The position numbers and the translations under genes were made by a program. Positions 39,940 to 51,549 of a DNA stretch of 64,000 nt are shown piece by piece; within the stretch, counting starts at the first letter, position 1; every line of letters begins with the position of its first letter. The notes under the pieces are model-generated. The model did not search any database. It saw only the letters and a list, made by a program, of their open reading frames with translations, and was not told the origin of the DNA. Source of the stretch: Sesamum alatum (taxonomy: Eukaryota > Streptophyta > Magnoliopsida > Lamiales > Pedaliaceae); contig JACGWO010000002.1 in NCBI GenBank assembly GCA_034509735.1, positions 49,597,115 through 49,661,114 of the forward strand, written 5' to 3'.

Positions 39940-40953
39940 ATGGCGAATCCCTCCTGTTCACACTGGTGGCATGCCCCTTTCTACTTGGCCATGTCTATAA
40001 CCCTCGCATTCATAGCCGTAACAACCATAAAACAATCCAGGCCCGACAACGCTCTCCCGTCGGGCCACCGGCCGGCATTCAACGCTTCCAGGGCCCTCCG
40101 CCTCTACGGCGGCTTCCACATAACCGCCACCCTCCTCCAAATCTCCCCGGAACTCTTTTTCTCCGGGCCCGAATCCACCGTCTTCGCTATCCAAGATTCT
40201 GCCATTTCCAATCTTTCCATCCCGCCGTGGGCCATGCGGCAGCTCCTCCGCTTCCACTCCACCCCCTCCGCCCTTCCCATGGCGAAGCTCTTCAAGAAGC
40301 CACCTGGGTTTTGCATGAAAACTCTCGTGGACGACAAGAACTTGGTGATCACCAAGAACGATGCGGAAACGGGCTCTTTCATGATCAACAATGTGTTGGT
40401 TTCACAGCCCGATTTGTTTCTTGAAGGCCCCGTTTCAGTCCACGGTGTTCTCGGGCCCTTCGACATGATCCCGTCTCCATCTTGTGGATTTTCCAATCGG
40501 AGTAGCATTCTTGCCTCCAATGCCACTGATCAGGCGGTTGAATGGAGGAGGGTAGTGAGATTGCTCAGCTCAAATGGATTTGTTTCTTTTGCAATTGGAT
40601 TGAACTCAGTTGTAGACGGGATTCTTCAAGAATATCACAATTTGGATTCTGTTACCATCTTTGCTCCCCCAAATTCCGGCTTCATCTCGTCCCCGTCCCC
40701 ATTTCTTGATAGAATCGTGAGGCTTCATATTCTGCCTCAGAAGTTTACATACATAGAGTTGGCCGCAGCAGAGAAATCATCTCTGAGGAGTTTGGTTCCA
40801 GAATATGATCTGAAAATTGATAAATTTTCGCAAACTCTTGCTGTTAATGGAGTGGAAATTACTGCGCCCGATGTGTTTTCCTCCAAGACTCTTGTGATTC
40901 ATGGAATTTCCAGGGATTTTGATGTAGATGAGCTTTTCACTTCTTTCAAATAG
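39940..40953 (+). CDS. Fasciclin-like arabinogalactan protein, FLA19/20/21 type
   Basis: A single exon of 337 residues. The N-terminus (MANPSCSHWWHAPFYLAMSI) carries a hydrophobic segment at about 13-30 that can act as signal peptide or anchor. Two fasciclin-related halves follow; the first has the H1-like TVFAIQDSAI and the YH-region equivalent RFHSTPSALP, and the second has TIFAPPNSGF and LDRIVRLHILPQKFTYIEL. An AGP-type Pro/Ala/Ser/Thr-rich region and a GPI-anchor signal are not evident, as in the FLA19-21 subgroup, so it is an atypical FLA. FAS1 domains mediate adhesion in the cell wall and matrix; no specific function is established for this subgroup. An in-frame ATG 16 codons upstream is rejected because of the TATA box position. 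Confidence 0.85.
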   Translation: MANPSCSHWWHAPFYLAMSITLAFIAVTTIKQSRPDNALPSGHRPAFNASRALRLYGGFHITATLLQISPELFFSGPESTVFAIQDSAISNLSIPPWAMRQLLRFHSTPSALPMAKLFKKPPGFCMKTLVDDKNLVITKNDAETGSFMINNVLVSQPDLFLEGPVSVHGVLGPFDMIPSPSCGFSNRSSILASNATDQAVEWRRVVRLLSSNGFVSFAIGLNSVVDGILQEYHNLDSVTIFAPPNSGFISSPSPFLDRIVRLHILPQKFTYIELAAAEKSSLRSLVPEYDLKIDKFSQTLAVNGVEITAPDVFSSKTLVIHGISRDFDVDELFTSFK

Positions 40954-42036
40954 GTTTCTTGCATTTCTTTGATAGAATGGATATTGTTCTATCTTTCAGT
41001 CAGTACTTTGGGCTGAAAACAAGAAAGATCTTGCTGATGTTTTTTCCTTTGGATCAAGTGATTCATGAAAAAGTAAAGAATATTTCATGAGTTCAAATGG
41101 CTCATTTTCTGTGTAAAAAGAATGAATTCTGTACCGCATTAGACGAACTCTGTTCAGAGAATATAACATAAGATTTGGGCTGTAAACAAGAATAGAATTA
41201 ACTCAAGATCATTTCACTGATGGACCAGTTAATACAAGAACTATGATTGTTTATGCATTAGTTCTTTGTTATCAGTTGTTATCATTGTCTGGATACAGAC
41301 TACACGCAGTTAACAACGTTATCGTCTCTCACTAAAAAAGATAGGATTTGCTCTGACTTTTTGTGTTGATGGAACGTGTGCAGTAAAAAACCCGAATAAC
41401 TCCAATTCTGGGGTCCGAGCATAAATAGAAATCGAAAGCATAGGTTGAACTTTGATCAAGTCATATGCTGGACTTAAACACAAAATATTATGTCGAAAAC
41501 TGTGCGAATTCTAAGGAGAAACCAGGAAGATGCCATCTGGTAAGCCTCCAGCATTCTTAAGGGTTGACAAATGAAAGATTTTCCTTATTATTTTATCTGG
41601 TTTGAATATCTTTCTCTGGCCTACGCTACGGATGATAGCATCCCACGATTCGGAGAAACTGAAGAGCAACCGGATGATAGAGTAAAAGCTTTGAAGTACA
41701 TTACATATTATACCATTATTTCTCCGGCAAAGAATTATTTTAGAGTTGCTTTCGTGTAAGAAATGTCTGATATCAGATACAAATGGCCAACGCCAAACAT
41801 ATTATTAGTCTATTTATCTCAGGGTGTTCGCCGTTTGTATCTTGAAATTTGGTGTAGTTTTTCTAACAAAGGTCGCCAGTTTATTGGTTCAAGGAAACAA
41901 AATGTCAACTATTTGTTTATGATACTTCCCGGAGACTTTTGCAACACGAAAGCACGTTGGGGACACCATAAACTTGTGAGCTGCAATCAGACAGGTTTTG
42001 TTGTAAACTTGTTTCTTAGTTATGCTCAAGTTCGAT
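40954..42036. other. FLA 3' region and upstream DNA of the CLE pair
   Basis: No coding exon recognised. A 19 bp stretch at 41992-42010 (CAGGTTTTGTTGTAAACTT) recurs near 42604, between the two CLE genes, which may be a trace of the tandem duplication. Confidence 0.5.
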
Positions 42037-42044
42037 TATAAAAA
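42037..42044 (+). promoter_or_regulatory. TATA box of the first CLE gene
   Basis: TATAAAAA 90 bp before the ATG, followed by a leader segment (TCAAACCT...CACCTAACA-like) that is also found after the TATA box of the second CLE gene. Confidence 0.6.
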
Positions 42045-42133
42045 GATTTCAAACCTGACTGTACCTAACATCTACAACAGAACTTCTGGTCTTTTCCCTT
42101 TCAAAAATATTGCTGTAGATTTTCTTCTCCATT

Positions 42134-42394
42134 ATGAGAAATCCAACTGCTTCCAACTTGTTTACAATATTCATAATTCTTCTGGTTCTGATTCCAATGT
42201 TCAACTGCAGGCACATCAGTGGGGACGCAAGTGAAGAATCTGAACTAAGAATACGGGCCAAGTTCAATTCCTTTTTCCTGAATCACTTTTCGACAGTTCC
42301 TCAGTATGCAGATTCGGAGAAAAACAAGCACAAGAAACTGCACGTTGTGGTCCGAAGGCTTGTCCCTCAAGGGCCTAATCCTCTCCACAACTGA
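42134..42394 (+). CDS. CLE signalling peptide precursor (first of tandem pair)
   Basis: An intronless 86-codon frame. Residues 1-25 form a signal peptide with a hydrophobic core (IFIILLVLIPMF). A variable 50-residue region follows, including AKFNSFFLNHFSTVPQY, which is shared with the next gene. The last 12 residues, RLVPQGPNPLHN (75-86), are a complete CLE domain, with Arg1, Gly6, Pro7, Pro9, His11 and Asn12 of the family; Pro4 and Pro7 are the usual hydroxylation sites. The mature peptide would be released into the apoplast and bind CLV1/BAM-type receptor kinases to control meristem or vascular cell fate. The motif is closest to the CLE16/CLE17-type (GPNPLHN) by memory. The basic KKLH region before the motif fits the processing site. 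Confidence 0.92.
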   Translation: MRNPTASNLFTIFIILLVLIPMFNCRHISGDASEESELRIRAKFNSFFLNHFSTVPQYADSEKNKHKKLHVVVRRLVPQGPNPLHN

Positions 42395-43115
42395 TTCAGA
42401 CATCAGAATCCAGTTTGTTCGAGGAAAGGAAACTATCATTGTCCGAGAAGCTTTATAAGTAGAGAGTTAACATGACAATGTTTGTACCAGTTCTCATTGT
42501 TGTACTGCCATTTAGGCAATTTTTGTCATGAAATGTACTTCATTTACTCTGAAGCGAAGTAACGACAAATGGCATGTTTAAATTTCATTTCATTGAACAT
42601 TCCCAGGTTTTGTTGTAAACTTAGGAGCTTGCATTACAAGGTTAAATATAATTTATGGGACAGCCTGCAAAATGACATCTTGACCAACAATAGAAAAAGA
42701 AAAAGACTTCAGAATTTAATTTTTTAGTTCTGTTTTCAGTATCTGTTAAAAGTCTTACCTCTTTTATTCCCCAACCCATTATGATGGCTGACCACAACTT
42801 GCAAGATCTACTTCTCAATAGCTTTGATATATCTGGCTACAAATTAATAATTTCTTGAAATAGTTTGTATAAAGTTGCGGTTGGCTCGAAAAAATCGATC
42901 AAATTCATATTCCAGGTACATTATGAGGCTATTGAATAAGCAAGGAAAAGCAAGAAGTCAACTAATAGTTTTAAGCAAAATGCAAAGTCACTATACGTCG
43001 TGGAACCATTTTTCTTGAAGTATTTCCAATACTTAATTGTGTCACGCGTAGACAAGTTGCTTCTCATCTTATGTATGACTTTTTGCGCATAGTCCAAAAA
43101 CAGGCTTTCTTTTGG
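42395..43115. other. Spacer between the two CLE genes
   Basis: Holds the 3' UTR of the first CLE gene and the promoter of the second. No other gene seen. Confidence 0.5.
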
Positions 43116-43123
43116 TATAAATA
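43116..43123 (+). promoter_or_regulatory. TATA box of the second CLE gene
   Basis: TATAAATA 108 bp before the ATG, followed by CTCAAACCTCATCACACC and then TAACAATCCAAGAACAG, which aligns with the leader of the first CLE gene. Confidence 0.6.
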
Positions 43124-43223
43124 TGGCTCAAACCTCATCACACCTAACAATCCAAGAACAGCATTGATTGGCAATTCATCATTTGTGTCTTTCTTGCAAG
43201 ATTTTCTTATAAATTCATCAGAT

Positions 43224-43475
43224 ATGAGAATTCAGACAACCCGTCTCTTGTTGATCATGTTCATAATTGTTTCAGCAGAGGTTCATCTGTCCAGCTGCAG
43301 GCATATCAGTCATGCTGCAAATGAAGAAAGAATAAGAGCTAAATTCCATTCCGCTTTTCTCCGGTACTTCTCCACAATTCCTCAGTATTCAGGATGGAAG
43401 GAGAACAAGGGCAAGAGGTTGCATGTAGTGTCGAAAAGGCTCGTTCCCTGCGGCCCGAATCCACTCCACAACTGA
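43224..43475 (+). CDS. CLE signalling peptide precursor (second of tandem pair)
   Basis: An 83-residue intronless precursor, clearly a duplicate of the gene 0.8 kb upstream: both have a signal peptide ending shortly before CRHIS, the block AKFxSxFLxxFSTxPQY, and a C-terminal CLE motif. Here the motif is RLVPCGPNPLHN (72-83). Cys at motif position 5 is odd, since that site is normally polar or basic (Gln in the sister gene), and may permit disulphide linkage or alter receptor choice. All key residues are otherwise kept, so it should be functional. The frame remains open upstream for 51 codons, but the Met at 43224 gives the signal peptide and lies behind a TATA box at a suitable distance. Confidence 0.92.
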   Translation: MRIQTTRLLLIMFIIVSAEVHLSSCRHISHAANEERIRAKFHSAFLRYFSTIPQYSGWKENKGKRLHVVSKRLVPCGPNPLHN

Positions 43476-44689
43476 TTTTGCAAACCAGAAAATTGATGTA
43501 ATAGTCAACGTTGTGAAACATATACATCGTTATTATAGGTTGTAATATACATGATGTGCTCTAGGACAGAAGTATGTAATTATTTGATTGAAAATGAGTT
43601 GTTCATACCATGTTGTTGTCACATAGCATTTGTCATCCATTTGACATTTTAGCCTTTTCTATCTTATTCAATTGAAGCCTGATACAGCTGACAGCCTGGA
43701 TTCCTCCAGGGCTTCTCTCCGGGCACATCAAGAACACTGTTTTTAAATGATCAAAAACAGGGAAAATTCTTGCTCAGTTTCAAAACAGATGATCCCATCT
43801 TCCTGTGTAAGGGTCTATATATGAATTACATGGAAACAAAATAACATGATCTTTTGACACTCAAGAGTCATAGTGGTGAGAAAGAATGAGAATGGCTTTT
43901 TTTCCACCAACTCCTCCACAGATAAATGAGAGAGCAGGAAACAGAAACAGGGCTGCAGAAGAAAAGTGGGAAAAAAAAGTTAACTTGCTTGATTAAAGTG
44001 GTCATTAATGGAATCACTGAGAAATTGGTGACTGCATATCATGGAAGTGCATCATCATCTTCTCCTGGACCCCAGTGTGTTAAAAGTCTAAAGAAACTGC
44101 TTGCATTATCCCATTACGATCATCTTTTTCAAAATTTTCTGAGTACAAATTTCTTTTCTTTTGTAGGTGAAAGTACCTAACTAAACTGCAAGACCTAAAA
44201 AACAGTGAAATATCACATGTGGGTTCTGGTCAAAAAGGATTGAAATAGACCCCAAAAGAAGAGGAAAGAACAAAGAGAAAAAAAACTCTTAATGAATTCT
44301 TGAAAAGTACTATTCAGTATTTTCTAGATGTTATCCAATCCCACTTGGCTCTGTGATCCATTTTGAGGGTTTTTTCTTGGAATTCAAACACAGAAAGTGG
44401 TTCTGAATGCACTTTGTCTGATTCTCCCCACCACTTTCCACCACCCCATTAACTCCCTCTACTCTACAGCATTCACAAGCTTATTTCTTCTGGTTTTCTT
44501 TCCCAAAACCCTTGCTTTCTTTACTCTTCGTTTTCTTTGAAGGGATGTGAAATGAGATTGAAAACTAGGAAAAAGTGTATGTGATTGAAAAGGGTGTGTT
44601 TTTATTTGTTTTTTCTTGAATCTCTTCCTTCCTTTGGACTGGATTTCGGTTGTTGCTGAAGATTATTTGCTATTGGAGTGTTTCTCCAA
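43476..44689. other. CLE 3' region, promoter and leader of the MBD gene
   Basis: No coding exon recognised. The last few hundred bases, T-rich with short pyrimidine runs, are the probable leader of the MBD gene. Confidence 0.5.
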
Positions 44690-46558
44690 ATGGATAGTGA
44701 ACACCCGGACTGGCTGCCCCTGGACTGGAAAGTTTGTGTAAAAGTTCGGAGTTTTGGGAGAAAAGATAAGGTAAATTAGTTGAAAAACTGCTTTAATTTG
44801 GGAAGTTGTCTGCACTGCAATTTTCTTGAACTGTTTGTTTCAGATTGAGATTTATATAACTCTGTGGTTGGTCTATATTTGCAAGAATTTGAGGTTCATG
44901 CTTGTTTGGGATTCTTGTCTGCATGTTGGTAAATACTTTAAATACCAATGCAATGATAGATCAAAATTTAGTCTTTGTGGGGAAGGATAAGAAAAGGGGT
45001 GCCGAGTTTTTCTGTTTATGAATGAAATACTATGATGTTTGTGATTCTGCTTTAGAAATGTATTTGAGGTTATGGATGTTCGTCTCAAGGTTGCATTGTT
45101 AGGTCTGTGTTCATTCTTTTTCGAGTTCTGGCAGAGTCAAAAACGCCTTTGCTTGGACAGCAAATACCATGAAAATCGTATCTTTTTCAACTCTATTTGA
45201 CAGAAACCGTACAAGTTACCTCATTGAATCTCATTGTATAAAGCAACTCATACTTGGATCTAGAGGAGAGTTTTTTGTGTTCTTTCTTATTAGTCTCTTT
45301 GCATTTGTGCTAGTATTATATCAATCCAGTAAACGGCCTCAAATTCAACTCCAAGCTGGAGGTGCTTCGGTACATCAAGAATGCTGGGAAAGATCTGAAA
45401 CTCAAGCAGCTGAATGAGGTAGACACTATATGAACTATTCTATAGATGTTCGTCGGATGCATTAGTTTGGCCTTAACTTAATTTCTGCTATTTCTTGTTC
45501 GTGAATGCATCTTTCGTTTTGTTTTTCAAATGGAACCCATCTCAAAAGTGTTTACAACACTGTTTTCCTACGATAAAATGATTCCTCTTTACTGTTGCAC
45601 CATTGCAGATCGGCATAAAAAAGACTGTTGCAGAAAAATTACCTCCAGGTTGGATTAAGGAGATCAGGACCAAAAGGAAGGGTGGCAAAACCAGGAGAGA
45701 TCCGGTACTGAATCCTTATTTGTCGTTGTATTCTCATTTCATTGTGATATGATTATATCCGACGGTATTCTGCTTTACAGAAAATTACATCTGTCCCATT
45801 GTCTCCTTTTCCTGCATAATGCTTGTGTTCTATGTTTGGCTCAAAGTCATTGTTCTTCTTTCTCTCTTCTCCTGTGTTTTCTCCCGAATGTATAAGTATT
45901 TCGGTTTCGTCTGTGGTTCCTACAGTACTACATTGATCCTGTTAGTGGACGTCACTTCCGCTCTATGCAAGAAGTTTTCCGGTTCCTTGAAAGTACGGAT
46001 TCAGGAAAAGACAAGTTGAAGGTTGATTATCAAGATCACACCAGGCAGGAGTTGGGAGATAATTCAAAATCTGTTAGTATCATTGTTATATACTTCAATT
46101 TACGTACGTAGTGATTTTGAACTGTACCTCCAGCTGAAACTGATTCTACGCCTACATTTCTGAGTTCTTTAGCTTGAGAAACAAATGCTCTCTTTAGATG
46201 CCTTGGTAATTTCATAACATTATATACAAGGGCGCTTCATAATCGGTGCTTGCTGTGATCTGTGTAATGCTTTAATGCAATTTCACATGTAACTTCTACC
46301 TGTATTTGGGGGATTCTTTACATTCTCTAACTTTACTTTTTGCCTTTGCTCGGGTCGTCACTAGTCAATTGCTGGAGCTAAAGGACAGAGGTGGATCAAC
46401 AAGAAAGCGGATAAAATTGCCAATGGTAATGAAAGCATAAAGTCAGGTTCTTCATATCCTTGTACATTGTAGTCCACCACCCCATGCTTCTTATCTCCAT
46501 AAAACCCAAACTTGCAGCTTGGACCGGAACTATCGCTGGATGCACTAAAGAGTATACA

Positions 46559-46604
<46 letters not shown>

Positions 46605-48115
46605 GAGCTTTCTGATGTGCTGCAACTAGTAAACAGAATAGATAAAAACGGAGACATATATGCTATATATAATCATGTCATGAATAGATTTATTTACTAT
46701 AAGCAAGAGTTCCAAACAAATGAGAATCCATTTATGAGATGTTCACGTTGACTGCATGTTTGTTCTGACGAGCTGATGTATTATAGTCCTCGTGCTATAA
46801 TTGCAGTTGTCTGCTCAAAAGGTGCTTCTTTGGGGAATGCAGATGTGCCAGAAGCGAAGTATGTGGAGCAACGAGCAAGAGAAGATGATTCCATGGCGAA
46901 GGATCTCCTGGATAAGCTGCCACAAGAAAATGGAACGAAAAAGCATGAAAGCACACCAAGCCGAAATAAGAGAGTGGCTGACAGTAAACTGAGAAGTAAT
47001 GTCATTGAGGATCACTCCTTACAATCAGGTTCATCCAAGTTCCAGATTCTGGCTTGTTTGTGAATATAATTTGATGCACTTTTAGCTTTCTCCACATTTG
47101 TCCTAATCGTACATTTTCTGAATCATGTTTACATAGATCTTCAAAATGGACAGAAGTGAAATTTACAATGTGATCCAGGTTTACATGGATATCAAAATGA
47201 AATTTGATCAATAATCAATTGTTTGCATTGCCGTGCTACTCTGCAGACTCACAAGGTGCTGCAGTTAAGAATATCAATACGGAGGCAGAAGCTCGACAGA
47301 ATGGAAACATGTCGCAGCAGACTAAGAGAAGGAAATCGAACAGCAAATGGGCAAACGACTTACCTCGTAGGTCTTCAAAAAGACTTGCTCGTGCAGAAGC
47401 CGATCCCTCGCTGGAAAGAAAAACCAGCAACCAGGCTACAGAACCTGCAACACTGCCCAGTGAGGCAGAGACTATTACCTCTGGGAGTTTTTGTAATTCC
47501 TATGAATCGAACAAGCATCGCATGAAAGACAGAACAGAAACTCCAACCAACAATAAGCAGAAAGAATCTGCTGATTCACCACTTGGCGATCATGCTTCCG
47601 TTCTTGAAGAGCGTGAAGACGTTGCCATCGACTTCAAAGAAGATGGAAAGCATGAAAGGAATCTTGACTCCTCCTTGAACTATCTATTGATGGATCCATG
47701 CATCGAATTTGCAGTCAAAACTCTCACCGGTGCAATTCCTATTGAAGATGTGAACAAAGTTGATGACAGTCCAACTTCAGGTTCCTCTTCTGCGTTGCCC
47801 TCTGTCGATATTTGGGCCGACCCTTGTTTTGAATTTGCCGTTAAGACGCTCACCGGTGAAATCCCTTTTGAGAATAGTTCACATTTTCAGATTTCATTAC
47901 AGCAGCCTCAGAGCTCATCAGGAGCCAGTGGATGTAATAGTCTAGACAACTCTTACTCGTCAAGTTACTCGTGTAGCCGATTTGATGTAATAATGAAGCA
48001 GCAACAAGGTGTAAGAGAATCTTCTTTATCTCATCCTTTGAATGGTAGCTCACAGAATTTCGTCGATATGAACCTTCACCGTGGCATTGAAGGGCGAACG
48101 GGGAGATGTTTGTAG
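44690..48115 (+). CDS. Methyl-CpG-binding domain protein with two MBDs (MBD13-like)
   Basis: Seven exons join in frame: 44690-44770, 45314-45418, 45609-45704, 45926-46072, 46365-46425, 46843-47028 and 47247-48115, giving 514 residues. Two MBD folds lie in tandem. The first (about 5-62) is DWLPLDWKVCVKVRSFGRKD plus YYINPVNGLKFNSKLEVLRY; the second (about 70-125) is KLPPGWIKEIRTKRKGGKTR plus YYIDPVSGRHFRSMQEVFRF. Each is split by an intron at the same place, just before YYI-P. The long tail is basic, then acidic, and contains two copies of an EFAVKTLTG motif near residues 374 and 416. It would be nuclear and bind methylated or other chromatin DNA. Exon 5-6 joins are the least certain part. Neighbouring MSBP and ARFRP1-like genes are those of Arabidopsis MBD13. 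Confidence 0.85.
46563..46601. repeat. (CA)n microsatellite in MBD intron 5
   Basis: Pure CA run of about 38 bp between exons 5 and 6. Confidence 0.9.
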
Positions 48116-48676
48116 GAAAGTTTACCTACTTAGGAGTTATGACAGAGATGTTTTATCTTGGTCTCTTGGTGTAAAATCAGTTCTAGGCTGAAAATGTATG
48201 CTAGATTTTCAAGTCATCTTGTGACTTTCTGCAGCAGCTAGCTGCACTTCTCCTGGTGTTGTGAAATTGTAATGTGAAAACTGGATCTTCTAAAATTTTC
48301 AGACAATTGAATTTTCAACTTAGGTTTCCTTGGCATTCTAGCATGCATGTACTAAAATTCTGAAATTATTACATAACACCCCCAAAAGATTTGGATATGT
48401 TGCAATAACTTTTTTTTTATATTTACAAGGGGTGTCAGTGTGATATTTTCAGTTCTGCAGTACATTAAGATTTCATGGTTGTCTGTATAATTATGTCCAA
48501 ATTTTATTAATCAAGAACAATATAAAGTCTCCAATGTCATAAGAACACAAAGAACCTTGACTTTGCCATATGAAAACTACTGCATTGCTATCAGTCCAAT
48601 GTCAATTATACAGATGCAAATATATTTGCAGACAAAATTATGAAAAAGCAGAAAACCGTCGTTTGTATCATCAGTT
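48116..48676. other. Convergent 3' ends of MBD and ARFRP1-like genes
   Basis: About 560 bp between the two stop codons of opposing genes. Only 3' UTR-like AT-rich sequence is seen. Confidence 0.6.
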
Positions 48677-50286
48677 CTAGACAACACCCGGTCCTGCACG
48701 AAGTCTCAACATATCTGTTCTCTTACTTCTCTCCATGGCATCTACAAGCCAGTTTACACTTTCTTTAATCCCCAGCCTGCAGTAAAATTCAAAACTCATC
48801 ACGTTCATTTGAACAAATCTTTGCCACCTTGGAGGGCTGGAACAGCAAAACCGTTTTTACCACAGATGAATCGTTTAATTGTCGACAAAGTACACACATA
48901 TAAAAAGCATATGCTTACCCATCGAATGCCGAAACAGCTTGAAATGTATATACTCTTTCATCCAATTTCATGAACTCCAGATATTGAGCTAGTTCATCAA
49001 CTGATACAGCATCTTCAAGATCCTGGGCACAGTACACCGATTAATTTACATCCCTTCAAGTTATATTGGCAGTGGAAAAAGAGTAAAAATAGTTATTTTC
49101 CTCAATCAACATGTCTCACACTTTCTATTGGTCAGGACTACCCTTGCATGGGAAAGAAGGAAGAGGTGTACCTGCTTGTTTGCTAATATCAAAAGTGGAG
49201 CTCCTTGTAAATCTTCATGCCGAAGAACCTTTTCTGCAAACCATATCTAAAATCAGGTTTAAATGGACCGAAGGCAGTAACAAGAATTATTAGTAGTGCA
49301 GTTTACAGGATTCTTCCCTAAAAATATTACCAAGAGCAGATTTTGAATCTTCAAAACGGGATGGACAAGAAGCATCGATTACATAAATCACTGCGTGTGC
49401 CTCTTCATAATATTTTTCCCAAATGGAGCGAAGACCAGCCTGAAGTGTGTCTAACGTCAGTGAAAATTTCTCAAAATGTAGTAAAAAGAAAGAAGAGTGA
49501 AGCCTGAATAAGTGACATAAGTTGCTACCAAAAGTCACCACGACGACAATATAGGAGCTGACGAAGTGAAACTACATTAACCTAGAATCTTAAATCAGAT
49601 ACAAAACGAGCATGGTGATCCCAACATTTTGGCTCAAAATTATTGTAACGGCATAAAATTTGATGACACAACAAAATGACTTCAACGCAGGCCAACGGGA
49701 ACTATTGTCAATTAGAAAAAAAAGCAAGAGTGCATTTCAAACCTGACCTCCCAGGTCCCAGAATACGAGTTTTGTGTTTGACACTTCAACTCGACCAATG
49801 TTGAGTCCCACGGTCGGGACAATTCGGTCTGGAGGAAGGCCTTCCAAATTTGAGTACTGTGACTTCACTTTCTCCAGTAATGTCTACAAATTCACAAGTT
49901 TGAATCAGCTCGCACGAAGATTTGGGTGTTAATTTGCTTAGGTGTATAATACCATGTTAGTGTATAACAGGTAAGCCACCTTTCAATTTAAAACAGCTGG
50001 CACAAATTATTCGATCCAACAATTGGAGAGAAGAGCCATTTTAAGAAGTGTCATCGCTAAAGATGATTACAGGTGTCATCTAACTGCTAACATATTTGGC
50101 TCTGCTTTGAATTATTGGAGCTGAGTGTGAGAATTTAAAAGGAATATATGAAAGTGCAAAGTCAAAACAGAGGTTCGTCGTTGAGAAAATTACTGTTTTG
50201 CCAGCCTTGTCAATTCCAAGAATAAGAACATGAAACTCCATCTTGCTGAACATGTATTTCCAGAGTCCATAAAACAATGAAAACAT
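48677..50286 (-). CDS. ARF-related GTPase (ARFRP1/ARLB1-like)
   Basis: Six coding exons on the minus strand: 50286-50194, 49883-49743, 49439-49331, 49233-49172, 49022-48919 and 48776-48677, giving 202 residues, the family's length. The N-terminus MFSLFYGLWKYMF has no Gly2, so it is not N-myristoylated, as in ARFRP1. The G motifs are the P-loop GIDKAGKT (24-31), PTVGLNIG (switch 1), WDLGGQ (73-78), NKQD (133-136) and a SAF near the C-terminus. Lys27 replaces the usual Asn of GLDNAGKT. ARFRP1 proteins act at the trans-Golgi, recruiting ARL1 and golgins for vesicle traffic. A 5' non-coding exon near 51467-51540 is likely, since a good donor (GAG|GTAAAG on the minus strand) lies there. The orthologous position in Arabidopsis is At5g52210. 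Confidence 0.93.
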
Positions 50287-51549
50287 CTCTTGAAAGTTCT
50301 AATTTTCTGATCTTGTCCTCTACAAAGCCTCTGGTGAGAAACTAGGAATTCAATATCTCGGACTGTATAAACTGCCATAAAAAGAATCCATCAGTACTTG
50401 TAAGAAAAACAGATGGAGAGCACTGGTAACAGTTAACTGCTCACACTATATATTCAGTCAACATCGCAAAGCATATTTGTGGTTTGCCTAACCCATGTAC
50501 ACTACTACCAATTCCCCCTGGAAAACATTAGTACCGGAGTAACCAGCAAATTTCAACAACGGACAGAATTGAAACTGTATCTCCCTTCAGCATCTAATCA
50601 ATACATAATTTTTCAGTAGCACCTAAACGAAGAACAAAATGAAAAACACGTCATGTGTGCTAAACTAACTATTTAGTTTACTTGTATAATTCACAAACCA
50701 TCCAATAACATCGATTAATTTGTAAGAAACACATCAACAAATTTACACCTCAGGAAAACAACCTTCTCATGTATTCTGATTATCAAATTACAAATGGGTC
50801 GTTTCCAAATTGCTTGAATTACTCTTAGCTGAAACGGTATACCACAATGATGTCCCATTCCTTATGAATCTTTATTCTCCCTCTTTCACCAAAGGCATTG
50901 ATCACCTAGATTTGTCTCATCATGATAAGTAAAATGTCTTAAATCCCTCAAGGAAACACAGAGCAAAATGCTGAAAGAAAAACCCTTTGTAAATGAATTT
51001 TCACCTCTAAAAAATCCTATATTCACCCTAATACCATACACCATTTATTTCAGTTTTTCTCAGAAACCCATAATTTCTTCAATACCCACTAACTCATTAC
51101 AAATCTAAAAATCAATAAATCCAAATCTCATCTAAAAACTCGAACGAAGAAGAGCAGAGAAAAGGAGGAGAAAATCAAGTGACCTCCCATCACCATATGA
51201 TCATCAAAGATCTCAACTCTAATACACCAAAAACAAATTAACCCACCATGCAAACAATCCAAAAAATCAGAAATTTAAGTAAACCCAGTTTATCCCGTCA
51301 TCCACAAACAACAAAAAAGCGATCGAAGCAGCCGGATCAAGAACAGACTCCACACAAATCAAATCACATAATTCCGCATAATTCAGAAAAAAATAATAAT
51401 AATAATAATAATGATAATAATAATCGAGGAACCAGTAAAGGAAATAGGAATCTTTACCTCTGATTATTTGTTTTTGGGTACTGAAAAGAGTGAATTGAAC
51501 AGCTTCCCCGAGCTGCTTGTGTGATTTTTGCCTTTGTTTCCAGAATTCA
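50287..51549. other. Leader intron and promoter of the ARFRP1-like gene
   Basis: On the minus strand a probable non-coding first exon lies at about 51467-51540 and is followed by an intron reaching to just before the start codon. It contains an AAT trinucleotide run at 51392-51424. No coding exon seen. Confidence 0.45.
51392..51424. repeat. (AAT)n trinucleotide microsatellite
   Basis: Eleven AAT-type units, one of them changed to GAT, in the presumed leader intron of the ARFRP1-like gene. Confidence 0.85.

Noticed and set aside
46514..46600. Possible extra MBD exon after a TTGCAG acceptor
   Set aside because: It would read into the CA microsatellite, and skipping it joins exons 5 and 6 in frame with a sensible protein.
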